From positions 411,023 to 475,022 of the forward strand of contig NZ_JNLJ01000005.1 of the NCBI RefSeq assembly GCF_000703045.1: DNA of 64,000 nucleotides. Reading direction: 5' to 3'. Position numbers and translations under genes: made by a program. The first letter of the stretch is position 1. Each line of letters opens with the position of its first letter. Below the pieces are notes generated by a model that was given only the letters and a program-made list of their open reading frames with translations, made no database searches and was not told the origin of the DNA. Shown piece by piece: positions 26,418 through 34,861 of the stretch. The DNA comes from Persephonella sp. IF05-L8. GTDB lineage: Bacteria; Aquificota; Aquificia; Aquificales; Hydrogenothermaceae.

Positions 26418-28137
26418 TAACTTTCAAATACTAAAAAAATATATAGACAAAGCCCCTGAAGAACCGGGGGTTTATCTGTTTAAAGATAACTCCGGTAAGC
26501 ATATTTATATAGGCAAGGCAAAAAATCTAAAATCCCGCCTAAAAGGACACTGGCAGAATTTAAAATTAGACCCAAAAGAAAAAAGAATTTTTGAGGAAAG
26601 CTCAAAAATAGAATGGATTATCACAAAATCAGATTATGAGGCTTTTGTCCTTGAGAATGAGCTTATAAAACAATACAAACCTAAATATAATGTCCGTCTG
26701 AAATCTGGTTCTGGTTATCCTATGCTGGTTATCACCGATGACGAATATCCGACAGTGTTAATCAGCAGAAAATACGGAGAAATAAAAGGTGAATATTTTG
26801 GACCCTTTTTACCTGCCAGAACTGCACGGGCTATGAAGGATTTAATTCATAAACTATTTAAACTTAGAACCTGTGACCCTTTACCCAAAAGGAATATTGT
26901 CTGTTTTGATTATCATCTTGGGCTTTGTTCTGCTCCCTGTGTAAATAAAATCTCAAAAAAGGATTACAACTTTGATGTAAAAGCTGCAAAAGCATTTCTA
27001 TCTGGAAATGTGAAAAAAGTTATCTACCAGCTTTATGACAGGATTGAGGAATACACATCCAAGATGATGTTTGAAAAAGCTGCGATAGTCAGAGACCAGA
27101 TAACAGCAATGGAAAATCTGGTGCAAAAACAGGAAGTTCTGGGACTGCCATTTGAAGAGGCAGACCTTTTTTATTTTGCTGGAAATAAAGTTTTACTGGT
27201 GATAATCAGAGGACACAGAATAGTAGGAAAAAATTTTATAGATATCACACAACAAGGTTTAGAAGACAGCTTTTACGATGCAGTCATAACAGGCTATTAC
27301 TCACGGGGAAATTTTATTCCTGAAATAATAATCTCAAACCAACCTCTATCAGAAAAAGAGAACATTCAAAAATGGCTATCTAACAAAAAAGGCAAGCAAG
27401 TCCAGATTGAATACCAAATTCCTGAACAGATAATAAACTTTATAGAAAGAAATTTCTCATTTATTGATTTAACAGACATTAAGAAAAAATTTGCTGAAGT
27501 TTTTGGCTTTCAACTTCCTGAAAGGATTGAAGGTTTTGATATTTCAACTCTGCAAGGGGAGTTTACAGTCGGCTCCTGTGTTGTCTGGGAAAATGGAGAG
27601 ATGAACAAAAAAGAATATAGAAGATTTAGAGTAAAAACCGTCAAGGGTATTGATGATTATGCATCTTTAAGGGAAGTTTTATACAGAAGATTTAGAAAAT
27701 ACAAAGAATTTGAACAACTTCCTCTTGTGCTTATTGACGGAGGAAAAGGACAGCTAAAACAAGGATTAATCGTAAAAGATGCTCTGGGACTGGAAAATCT
27801 CCGTGTGTTCTCAATAGCTAAAAAAGAAGAGATTATCTATACAGATGACAGCAAAGAGGTTCATCTGTTTGACTATAAAGAGCTACTCAAATTGTTTACC
27901 ACCATTAGAGATGAAGCACATAGATTTGCAATTTCTTATAATAGAAAACTACGGGAGAAAGAAGGTTTAAAGGAAGTTTTAGACAATATCAAAGGAATAG
28001 GCAAAAAAAGAAAAGAAATTCTATATAGAACCTACAAAACCATAGACAGAATTGCCATGGCAAAAGTTGAAGAACTGGAAAAGTTAGGCATTCCAAGAAA
28101 AGTTGCCCAGAATATTAAAGATTATTTATCAAAATAA
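26395..28137 (+). CDS. uvrC: Excinuclease ABC subunit C
   Basis: UvrC makes both incisions in nucleotide excision repair with UvrA/UvrB. The N-terminal GIY-YIG nuclease (PGVYLFKDNSGKHIYIGKAKNLKSRLK), the UVR UvrB-binding motif (KMMFEKAAIVRDQI), the RNase H-like domain (IEGFDISTLQGE, LVLIDGGKGQL, FAISYNRKLREKEG) and the terminal helix-hairpin-helix are all present. The start is uncertain: TTG 26386, ATG 26395 or GTG 26407 are all inside the end of the thioredoxin-fold gene; ATG 26395 is used here (580 residues), with GTG 26407 the best alternative. The stop at 28135-28137 is followed by the Uma2-type gene. Confidence 0.97.
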   Translation: MKDAVPSNNFQILKKYIDKAPEEPGVYLFKDNSGKHIYIGKAKNLKSRLKGHWQNLKLDPKEKRIFEESSKIEWIITKSDYEAFVLENELIKQYKPKYNVRLKSGSGYPMLVITDDEYPTVLISRKYGEIKGEYFGPFLPARTARAMKDLIHKLFKLRTCDPLPKRNIVCFDYHLGLCSAPCVNKISKKDYNFDVKAAKAFLSGNVKKVIYQLYDRIEEYTSKMMFEKAAIVRDQITAMENLVQKQEVLGLPFEEADLFYFAGNKVLLVIIRGHRIVGKNFIDITQQGLEDSFYDAVITGYYSRGNFIPEIIISNQPLSEKENIQKWLSNKKGKQVQIEYQIPEQIINFIERNFSFIDLTDIKKKFAEVFGFQLPERIEGFDISTLQGEFTVGSCVVWENGEMNKKEYRRFRVKTVKGIDDYASLREVLYRRFRKYKEFEQLPLVLIDGGKGQLKQGLIVKDALGLENLRVFSIAKKEEIIYTDDSKEVHLFDYKELLKLFTTIRDEAHRFAISYNRKLREKEGLKEVLDNIKGIGKKRKEILYRTYKTIDRIAMAKVEELEKLGIPRKVAQNIKDYLSK

Positions 28138-28204
28138 GTTATCCTTGTATTATCTGAGCAAAAGATTAGAATTAAATATAGAACCTTTTATAGAGGTGAA
28201 TTTT

Positions 28205-28810
28205 ATGGAAGCTGTAATGAATAAAAAAACAAAAACACGAAAAAGAGTTCCCAAATATCTCATATACGAGATGAGAAAAGGCTCACCTATTTATTACAGG
28301 GATTATGACAAAGTAATATCAGGGGAGAAAACGACGGAGGAAATTATGGGGAGTAGTGAATTACAATCAATTTTTGTTTCTATTATCTTAAAGTGGTTAT
28401 ATAAACAAATCAACGACAAAAAATATTTTATAGCTCCAAACGAAATCGGCTATAAATTTGCACCACGTAGCTGGTATAACCTTGATATAGCAATAATTGA
28501 AAAAGACAAGCTCAAAAAAATATCAGATAAATATCTAACAATTCCCCCAAAAGTTGTAATAGAAATTGATACTAAAGCAGACCTCAGAAAATTTGAAAAT
28601 CCACAGGATTACTTCCATAGAAAAACTCAGGATTTACTTGATAGTGGGGTTGAAAAAGTAATATGGATTTTTACACAGGATAAAAAAGTCTGGGTTGCAG
28701 AAAAAGGCAAAAGATGGATTATAACAGACTGGAACGATACTATAGATGTTATAGACAATTTAAAGCTCAATATTGAAAATCTTTTAAAAGAAGAAGGGGT
28801 GGATTTTTAG
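28205..28810 (+). CDS. Uma2-type PD-(D/E)XK nuclease-like protein
   Basis: A 201-residue protein when started at ATG 28205, which has AGAGGTGA at 28192-28199; longer frames overlap uvrC and are rejected. The core contains NLDIAIIEKDKL and PPKVVIEIDTKADL, the D...E-x-D/K arrangement of the Uma2/DUF820 restriction-endonuclease-like fold, followed by DYFHRKTQDLLDSGVEKVIWIF. Family members are common, often multi-copy, and their role is unknown. This copy stands alone after uvrC with no methyltransferase or antitoxin nearby. Confidence 0.75.
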   Translation: MEAVMNKKTKTRKRVPKYLIYEMRKGSPIYYRDYDKVISGEKTTEEIMGSSELQSIFVSIILKWLYKQINDKKYFIAPNEIGYKFAPRSWYNLDIAIIEKDKLKKISDKYLTIPPKVVIEIDTKADLRKFENPQDYFHRKTQDLLDSGVEKVIWIFTQDKKVWVAEKGKRWIITDWNDTIDVIDNLKLNIENLLKEEGVDF

Positions 28811-28884
28811 GAGAACCCCAAAAAATTCCAAGTAAAAAAAATATCTCATAAAAATATCAATCAATTAAACTTCAAATCATAATT

Positions 28885-29307
28885 TTATTCTCTTATAAAA
28901 TGGGACAAGAAGTGTGCTGTAACAGTATCCATGGTCTGAATATGATTTATAAGCCACGGGAGAAACTGATTTTCAAGGTAGCTTTTTATAATTTCTGGAT
29001 TTTTACTTTTCTCCCAGTTTTTTTGCAAGCTCTGAATTTGACCTAAAACCATATCATGCTCGCCTCTATGCATCGGGTAGGCAAAGAAGTTATACTGCTC
29101 CATCATTTCCTGTTCAGATGAGAAATGATATTTCACATCTTCAACAAACTCATTAAAGGCTTTCTCTATATCTTCAATAGAGGCATTACCTTTTTCATAA
29201 TCCTGCAACAGTTGATAAAGTTTATTCATAATTTCTATTTCTTTTTCATGAACCTTATTCATTCTTTCAAGAGCAACTCTTGGTAATTGTTCTATTTGTA
29301 CAAGCAT
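28885..29307 (-). CDS. Bacteriohemerythrin-type protein
   Basis: A 140-residue four-helix di-iron protein. With ATG 29307, set by GGAGGAAG, the ligands fall at His 20, His 61, Glu 65, His 80, His 84, His 122 and Asp 127, the full hemerythrin set. It reversibly binds O2 at a non-haem di-iron centre, and in bacteria delivers O2 to oxidases, buffers O2 or senses it. The gene is monocistronic. In a microaerophilic hydrogen oxidiser, O2 handling fits, but no oxidase gene is near. The upstream 29320-29400 region is AT-rich with a TTATTAATAA palindrome. Confidence 0.9.
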   Translation of the reverse strand: MLVQIEQLPRVALERMNKVHEKEIEIMNKLYQLLQDYEKGNASIEDIEKAFNEFVEDVKYHFSSEQEMMEQYNFFAYPMHRGEHDMVLGQIQSLQKNWEKSKNPEIIKSYLENQFLPWLINHIQTMDTVTAHFLSHFIRE

Positions 29308-29410
29308 ATCTTCCTCCAAATCAAAGCACTAATTGTTATTAATAATCATTAAAATATAAAGAATGTTTTTGAATTTTTATCAATGACTTAAATCAAGGAA
29401 GAATTAAATT

Positions 29411-29974
29411 TTAGCGATTGAATAAATTATGGATTTTATCTAAGAAGCCCTTTTGTTCTTTCTTATGTCTGGATGTTTCATATTCTATTTTTGCCTCTTC
29501 TATGATTTTATTTATCAATTCTTCTATTTCCTTATCTGTTATCTTTTTAGGTTTATTTTCTTTAATATTTGGTTTCTTCTCTATTTTCTCTTTTGGACTA
29601 ACTATCGCCTTTTTCTGTTCTTTTTTCTGTATCTCATTTTTCTGTTTAGAATTTTTTTCATTTTCTTTTAGAGACTTTTCTTTTGTGGATGGAATTTTGT
29701 CTTCAGTCCTTACTTCATTCTTTTCTTTTTGTTTTGACACAGGTTTTATTTCTTTATTTTGAGTAGTGTTTAGAGAATTCTGTGTGGTAGGAATAGGTGT
29801 TGGCTGAATGTGAGTAGGTTTTTTTTCAGGGGATATATTATTCTTCTCTTCAAGTATAATTATTTCTTTGTTTGGCTTTTTATCCTTAAATAGCAGATTT
29901 TTAGCCAAAAACACATCAATAATTGCTACTATAATTACAAGCATAACAAGAGCAATTCTTTTTGTAGTTTGCAA
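29411..29974 (-). CDS. Lys/Glu/Pro-rich single-span membrane protein
   Basis: A 187-residue protein I cannot name. An N-terminal helix (ALVMLVIIVAIIDVFLA, about residues 8-24) anchors it, followed by about 110 residues of Pro/Lys/Glu/Thr/Gln-rich low-complexity sequence and a C-terminal amphipathic helix (DKEIEELINKIIEEAKIEYE, about 147-166) and a short basic tail. The layout resembles TonB's anchor-plus-rod, but no TonB-box-binding domain is seen. The start is TTG at 29974 with AAGGGGA upstream. It is divergent from mtnP. Composition alone could make homology searches misleading. Confidence 0.6.
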   Translation of the reverse strand: MQTTKRIALVMLVIIVAIIDVFLAKNLLFKDKKPNKEIIILEEKNNISPEKKPTHIQPTPIPTTQNSLNTTQNKEIKPVSKQKEKNEVRTEDKIPSTKEKSLKENEKNSKQKNEIQKKEQKKAIVSPKEKIEKKPNIKENKPKKITDKEIEELINKIIEEAKIEYETSRHKKEQKGFLDKIHNLFNR

Positions 29975-30108
29975 AATATCCCCTTCCCTTTTTAATTTCT
30001 TAGTTTATTGTTTTTCAAAAAAAATGTAAAGTTATAGCAATATTATATATATATTTTCGGATATAATTGTATTTTGGTTAAAAGTTAAAATAAGTTAAGG
30101 AGACGGAT

Positions 30109-30951
30109 ATGTTAGGGATTTTAGGTGGAAGTGGACTTTATAATATTGATGATATAAAAGTTTTAGAGGAAAAAAGAATTTTAACCCCTTATGGAGAACC
30201 TTCTGATAACTACATTATTGCAGAATATAAAAACAAAAAAGTTGTGTTTCTTCCAAGACATGGAAGAGGCCATAAATACCCGCCTCATCTTATAAATTAC
30301 AGGGCAAATATATGGGGATTTAGGAAGCTTGGCGTTGATAGGATTTTATCGATTAGTGCTGTTGGCGGAATAAATCCTATTTTAAAGCCCGGGGATATTG
30401 TGCTATCTGACCAGTTTTTGGATTTTACAAAGGTAAGACCGGTTACTTTTTATGAGGGAATTTATACAATAAAGGATGATGAAGATAATCAGGACGACCT
30501 TGTAAATGAGTATTTATCAAATGATAGGGTTGTCCATATAGATGTTACAAATCCTTTCTGTCCTGATATGAGAAATGTTTTAAAAAATATCTTAAAAGAT
30601 ATGGGAATTCGTTTCCATACTAAAGGAACTTATGCGGCAACCGAGGGTCCCAGACTTGAAACGGCAGCTGAGATAAAGGCTCTTGGATTACTTGGTGCAG
30701 ATGTTGTGGGAATGACCCTTGTTCCTGAGATAGTTTTAGCCCGTGAACTTGCTATGCACTTTGCTTCTGTGAACGTGGTTACTAATCTGGCAGCAGGAAT
30801 TTCGGAAGAAAGGCTTACTTCAGATGAAGTTATTCAGATGATGCATCAGAAAAATGAGGATATCAAACAGCTTGTTCTGAGATTTATAGAAAATCTTCCA
30901 GAAGAGCTAAACTGTAGTTGTAAGGATGTGTTAAAAGGAGCTGCTATATAA
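30109..30951 (+). CDS. mtnP: S-methyl-5'-thioadenosine (or thioinosine) phosphorylase
   Basis: A 280-residue purine-nucleoside phosphorylase of the MTAP family. It begins LGILGGSGLYNID, has the phosphate-binding PRHGRGHKYPPHLINYRAN (about 49-67), GTYAATEGPRLETAAEIK and GADVVGMTLVPEIVLARELAM. It cleaves MTA (by-product of polyamine and ethylene-like reactions) to adenine and 5-methylthioribose-1-phosphate. Whether adenosine or inosine is preferred cannot be fixed by eye. GGAGAC precedes ATG 30109. The gene stands alone; the CRISPR array lies downstream in convergent direction. Confidence 0.92.
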   Translation: MLGILGGSGLYNIDDIKVLEEKRILTPYGEPSDNYIIAEYKNKKVVFLPRHGRGHKYPPHLINYRANIWGFRKLGVDRILSISAVGGINPILKPGDIVLSDQFLDFTKVRPVTFYEGIYTIKDDEDNQDDLVNEYLSNDRVVHIDVTNPFCPDMRNVLKNILKDMGIRFHTKGTYAATEGPRLETAAEIKALGLLGADVVGMTLVPEIVLARELAMHFASVNVVTNLAAGISEERLTSDEVIQMMHQKNEDIKQLVLRFIENLPEELNCSCKDVLKGAAI

Positions 30952-31172
30952 AGTTTTTTCTTTGTGATATCAGTTTTTTGTATTGGAATGTTTATTTGGT
31001 GTTTCAGGAGAAGTGTATTTTTTAGTTTCAAGGCAGAAAAATAGATACTATCAAATTTTGTAATAGATAAAGCAAAATAAAAGCATTTTGAGGAATTTTC
31101 AATAATCAAATTTGCTTTCTGCCCCTAAAGACTATCCCAGATTAATTAGTCAAAAAGTTTTCATAACCAGCC
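30952..31172. other. Non-coding stretch between mtnP and the CRISPR array
   Basis: About 220 bp of AT-rich sequence without a credible gene. A nine-base match to the end of the CRISPR repeat (AGTTTCAAG at 31024-31032) is off the array's period and looks accidental. I see no tRNA, small RNA or terminator signal with confidence. Confidence 0.5.
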
Positions 31173-31350
31173 ATTGTAATACCCTCATTAAACGGGTCAG
31201 TTTCAAGATTGGCATCCAGAGTGGGAGATGGAGATATTCATCGTCGCAATACCCTTATTAAGCGGGTCAGTTTCAAGAGAGTCAACTCAGTCCTTATTTA
31301 GGCTGTTAGATGAAAGTCGCAATACCCTTATTAAGCGGGTCAGTTTCAAG
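31173..31350 (-). CRISPR. Orphan three-repeat, two-spacer CRISPR array, probably read from the minus strand
   Basis: Three 35-bp repeats lie at 31173-31207, 31243-31277 and 31316-31350, separated by unique spacers of 35 bp (31208-31242) and 38 bp (31278-31315). The two right-hand repeats are identical; the left one differs at five positions, as terminal repeats often do. Each contains an ACCC/GGGT hairpin. On the minus strand the repeat ends with ATTGCGAC, the 8-nt 5' tag known from type III crRNAs of Thermus, so transcription toward lower coordinates is likely. A TTGACA-17-TATTCT promoter on the minus strand at 31453-31425 fits. No cas gene is in the window. Confidence 0.85.
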
Positions 31351-31375
31351 AGCCCCCTCTGTAATCCTTGAAACT
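31342..31375. repeat. Inverted repeat at the leader-repeat junction
   Basis: AGTTTCAAG (31342-31350, the leader-side end of the first repeat) and CTTGAAACT (31367-31375, in the leader) are perfect 9-bp inverted copies around a 16-nt loop. It is part repeat and part leader, at the point where new spacers would be inserted. Confidence 0.7.
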
Positions 31376-31424
31376 CAACATATTCAGCTTCCAAGAAACC
31401 TTTGCTCTGTACAGACCTGTTATT

Positions 31425-31453
31425 AGAATACTAATTTTCCTTGATTTTGTCAA
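31425..31453 (-). promoter_or_regulatory. Promoter of the CRISPR leader
   Basis: On the minus strand: -35 TTGACA at 31453-31448, a 17-bp spacer, and -10 TATTCT at 31430-31425. Transcription would begin near 31418, about 70 nt before the first repeat. The rest of 31454-31589 is AT-rich with no gene. Confidence 0.65.
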
Positions 31454-31589
31454 ATTTAAAATCTCAATATTGTCTCAATTACAAAATCCAGATTTTAAGC
31501 CCCTTAGAGAAGATTTTATGATTTATATCATATTCCTATCCGGTACAGATTAGATGTCAGATTTTTAAAAAATTCATAAGATATTTTAT

Positions 31590-32435
31590 TTAAAGTTTAA
31601 AGGGATTTCGGACAGAGCCCAGAATGTCTTTCTGGGTTTTTAGTTTGCCTGTGCATACATTATCCTTCTCAAGTAAATAAATCTGGTCTTGTGTAACCGG
31701 CGGCTCCGGTAATATCTGCATAAAAGGAACCATAATTTGTAATACAGAAAGAGGCATTTCAAAAACAGGTCTTTTTCTTCCTATATATCCTAAAGCAAAT
31801 TGAAAAAGCTCTTTATAAGACACAATTCTATTGCCACAAAGCTCAATAATTTCATTATTCAGTCCGTTCTCTATTCCCTTTAAAACAACATCAACCACAT
31901 CATTTATATGCACAGGCTGAACTTTTCCTTTCGGCGCAAATAAAAATGGAGCGATTAACGATAACTTCCTTAAATCATCAAACAGTTTTTGACCTTTACC
32001 AAGAATTATTGAAGGCCTTAATATAAGATAGTTTAATCCTGAACTAATTATGATTTCTTCTGCTTCTGCTTTTGTTTTTGCATATCTACTTTTTGAGTTT
32101 TTGTCTGCTCCAAGGGCAGATATATGGATAAATTTTTTAACCGAACTTTTTACTGAGCCCTCAACAAGCTGTCTGACATACTCAACATGAACTTTTTCAA
32201 AGGTTATATCTTTATTTTCTAAGAGTATTCCAATGGTGTTTATTACTATGTCAGGTTTGTATTCAATTACAATATCAGATAGAGGTTCTTTAAATGGAAC
32301 TACTATTCCATTGGTAATTTCTGATTTTGATTGAGATAAATTTCTTACAGGGAGAATTAAATCATACCTCCCTTCAAGAGCGTCTAAAATATGCCCTCCC
32401 ACAAAACCTGTGCTTCCAGTAAGAAGAATTCTCAT
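31590..32435 (-). CDS. NDUFA9-like atypical SDR (NAD(P)-binding)
   Basis: A 281-residue extended SDR. The Rossmann loop TGSTGFVGGHI (about 7-17), INTIGILLENKDITFEKVHV, ALGADKNSKSRYAKTKAEAE with the SDR tyrosine context, and LRPSIILGKGQ match the complex I NDUFA9/YwnB-type atypical SDRs. Such proteins bind NAD(P)(H) and act on quinone, ubiquinone synthesis or lipid substrates; specificity is unknown. The ATG overlaps the diguanylate cyclase stop by 4 bp. Confidence 0.85.
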   Translation of the reverse strand: MRILLTGSTGFVGGHILDALEGRYDLILPVRNLSQSKSEITNGIVVPFKEPLSDIVIEYKPDIVINTIGILLENKDITFEKVHVEYVRQLVEGSVKSSVKKFIHISALGADKNSKSRYAKTKAEAEEIIISSGLNYLILRPSIILGKGQKLFDDLRKLSLIAPFLFAPKGKVQPVHINDVVDVVLKGIENGLNNEIIELCGNRIVSYKELFQFALGYIGRKRPVFEMPLSVLQIMVPFMQILPEPPVTQDQIYLLEKDNVCTGKLKTQKDILGSVRNPFKL

Positions 32436-33505
32436 TTTACTTTAACTTGATTTTTACCTGATTTTTTAGCCTCATACATTGCTTCATCTGCTCTATTTAA
32501 TACAATCTCTATTGTATCATCTGGTTTTATCTCTGTTACACCAAAACTGGCAGTAATTTTTATTTTCTTCGATTCATCATGATTTATTTTTATTTCTCTG
32601 TTTTCTATTATTTTTCTTAGTCTTTCTGCAACTTTAACTGCATCATCTATCTCTGTTCCTGGAAGGAGAATTGCAAACTCCTCACCTCCCAATCTACCTA
32701 TAACTGTATTTGCTCTGAGGTAAAATCTAAAAATACTTGCCAGTTCTTTTAAAACCAAATCTCCATTAATATGGCCATATTTATCATTTATCTGTTTAAA
32801 ATTGTCAACATCTACAAATATTAGAGAAGAAGGATAACCTCTCTTTTTTCGGTCTTTTATTGCATCCTCAAGGGCTCTTTCAAACCTTCTCCTATTAACA
32901 AGTCCCGTAAGAAAGTCAATAGTTGCTTCCTTTTTAGCTACGGAAAGTTCTTCCTTAAGAGAAACTACTTCTGAATGGTAGGCTTTAAGCTCACTTTTTA
33001 GTTTGGCATTTTCTGCACGAAGCTGCTTCAGTTCATCAAGGATTTCCATTACAGCTTCGTTAATATTTTCAAGGGTTGCTTTTTCTTTTGTCTGTTCTAA
33101 CTTATCAGCATGGGAATCAAGTCTATCCTGATAACTATCTATGTTATTTATAACTTCTTTGAGTGTTTCATCAAATTTTTCAGCAACATCTCTCAGCTTA
33201 TTGGCTATATTTTCGGATATTCCTTCTTCAGATGATGTATCTACTTTTTTATAATCATCATCATAAGTATCTTTATAAATACCTATGATTTCTAAATCAT
33301 CTAACTCTTTTTGACTTTCTGCTAAAGCACAAAAGATATAAAACCATTTTTCATAATTTTTAGGAACTGGAGGTATATTATGTTTTATAAGAAAACTAAG
33401 TTCCTTTCTAACAATATTCATTAAAAGTTTTATATCTTCATGGTCAAGCTTATTGCTATTTTTAAGTTTTTCGTAGAATTTGCAGTGTATTTTATTTTCA
33501 GCCAT
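32432..33505 (-). CDS. GGDEF diguanylate cyclase with helical sensor region
   Basis: A 357-residue cytoplasmic protein. The C-terminal GGDEF domain (about 190-355) has DFLTGLVNRRRFE, FVDVDNFKQINDKYGH and RLGGEEFAILLPG, so it should make c-di-GMP. The residues before the active site are RANT, so the RxxD inhibitory site is absent and product inhibition is unlikely. The N-terminal part (about 15-185) is helical with a coiled coil (NEAVMEILDELKQLRAENAKL). This two-part layout is common in diguanylate cyclases of the response-regulator-less type. It overlaps the NDUFA9-like gene and lies 6 bp from the U32 gene. Confidence 0.92.
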   Translation of the reverse strand: MAENKIHCKFYEKLKNSNKLDHEDIKLLMNIVRKELSFLIKHNIPPVPKNYEKWFYIFCALAESQKELDDLEIIGIYKDTYDDDYKKVDTSSEEGISENIANKLRDVAEKFDETLKEVINNIDSYQDRLDSHADKLEQTKEKATLENINEAVMEILDELKQLRAENAKLKSELKAYHSEVVSLKEELSVAKKEATIDFLTGLVNRRRFERALEDAIKDRKKRGYPSSLIFVDVDNFKQINDKYGHINGDLVLKELASIFRFYLRANTVIGRLGGEEFAILLPGTEIDDAVKVAERLRKIIENREIKINHDESKKIKITASFGVTEIKPDDTIEIVLNRADEAMYEAKKSGKNQVKVK

Positions 33506-33511
33506 TCAGTT

Positions 33512-34750
33512 TTATCCTCTTGAAGTTAATAAATTTCCTTCAAAATTATTATCGGTTGTATCAATTTCTTTTATTAGATAGACTTTATCACCTGGCCTTA
33601 CTCTATCTTCTGTTTTTAAGCCTATAAGGTCTCCTCTTTTTGTCTCGGTTATATTTTTTCCATCTATCTGCATTGATTTTACTTGTTGTCTGACAACCCC
33701 AGTTTTTTTGCCTATTATATGGATGGTATCTCCTACTTTTATGGGATTATCTATTATTTTTACTTCGGCTACACTAATTTTTGGATAAAACTTTATAACT
33801 TCCCCTGCAAATAATTTCTTTTCTTTGGCTATAGATTTGTTCATACCAAACAGACCTTCTCCAAAGTAAAAACCGCTATCCCATTCTCTGTGGTAAACCC
33901 TTTCAAGTCTATCCCAAAGGTCTTTCCATCCTTTTGTGTGCCATTCTCCATTTAGTATTCTATCCCTTGCCTCTCTATATGCTGAAGTTACCATATAGGC
34001 ATAATCTGCATTTTTGTTTCTTCCTTCTATCTTCCAGCTGTCTGCCCACATTAGTTTGTCAACAAAGTTTATTGTTACTAAGTCTCTGGCAGATAAAACA
34101 TAATCAGACCCCAGATAGAACTCTGTTCCTGTATTTTTAGATACGATTTTTACATCAAATTCATGTCTGCAAACCTGGTAGCACTCTCCTCTGTTTCCTG
34201 ATTTTTCAAATACATCATGGGACAGGAAACATCTACCTGAAACAGCCATACACATTGCACCGTGGATAAATATTTCTACTTCAAGATTTGTTTTATTCTT
34301 TATATCCAGTAATCCCTCAAGTTTTACTTCTCTGGCAGGAACTACCCTTTTTATTCCCATCTTTTCATAAAATTTTGCTGCTTGTGAGTTTGATACCGAC
34401 GCCATTGTAGAAAGATGAGTTTCAATTCCCAACTCTATAGATTTTGACAGAACTGCCATATCCCATCCGATAACAGCGTCAACGCCTATTTCTTTCAGCT
34501 GTTCAAGGGTTTCATTTATGTATGGCAGGTCATCCTCAAACACAATGGAGTTTAAGACAATGTATTGTCTTACCCCTGCGTCCTGAGTTATTTTCCTGAT
34601 TTCTTTTACATCCTCAATAGTAAAGTTAGACTTTAAAGCCCGTTGGTTGATTTTTCCTACACCCATATATATGGCATCTGCTCCAGCTTTTATAACTGCT
34701 GCTAATCCCTCATAATGTCCTACTGGAGCAAGTATTTCAGGTTTATTCAA
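33512..34750 (-). CDS. U32 family protein (TrhP/YegQ type)
   Basis: A 412-residue member of the collagenase-like U32 family. EILAPVGHYEGLAAVIKAGADAIYMG opens the TIM barrel, and EIFIHGAMCMAVSGRCFLS with GECYQVCRHEFDV supplies the family's cysteine cluster. TrhP members hydroxylate U34 of tRNA using prephenate; peptidase activity is doubted for this group. The C-terminal beta domain (about 325-405) is present. The start is ATG 34750. It probably heads the operon with the diguanylate cyclase. A tRNA role is the more likely reading. Confidence 0.9.
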   Translation of the reverse strand: MNKPEILAPVGHYEGLAAVIKAGADAIYMGVGKINQRALKSNFTIEDVKEIRKITQDAGVRQYIVLNSIVFEDDLPYINETLEQLKEIGVDAVIGWDMAVLSKSIELGIETHLSTMASVSNSQAAKFYEKMGIKRVVPAREVKLEGLLDIKNKTNLEVEIFIHGAMCMAVSGRCFLSHDVFEKSGNRGECYQVCRHEFDVKIVSKNTGTEFYLGSDYVLSARDLVTINFVDKLMWADSWKIEGRNKNADYAYMVTSAYREARDRILNGEWHTKGWKDLWDRLERVYHREWDSGFYFGEGLFGMNKSIAKEKKLFAGEVIKFYPKISVAEVKIIDNPIKVGDTIHIIGKKTGVVRQQVKSMQIDGKNITETKRGDLIGLKTEDRVRPGDKVYLIKEIDTTDNNFEGNLLTSRG

Positions 34751-34861
34751 TATAATTACCTCCTAATTTTTTGAATAAATATTGTAATTATATAAAGATT
34801 ATATAAACAATGACGGATATCAACCCTGTTATAATATTTAAAAAAAGGAGCTTAGAGAAAA

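Noticed and set aside
28885-29307. Hemerythrin with the longer start at 29319
   Set aside because: The TTG at 29319 lies inside the GGAGGAAG ribosome binding site that serves ATG 29307.
29320-29400. Fur-box-like AT palindrome upstream of hemerythrin
   Set aside because: Only a 10-bp TTATTAATAA core is palindromic in a very AT-rich region; not enough for an operator call.
31024-31032. AGTTTCAAG identical to the end of the CRISPR repeat, perhaps a fourth repeat
   Set aside because: Flanking bases do not match the repeat and its distance from the array does not fit the 70-73 bp period.
31368-31553. Short open frame on the plus strand in the CRISPR leader
   Set aside because: No ribosome binding site, no family resemblance, and it runs opposite to the likely leader transcript.
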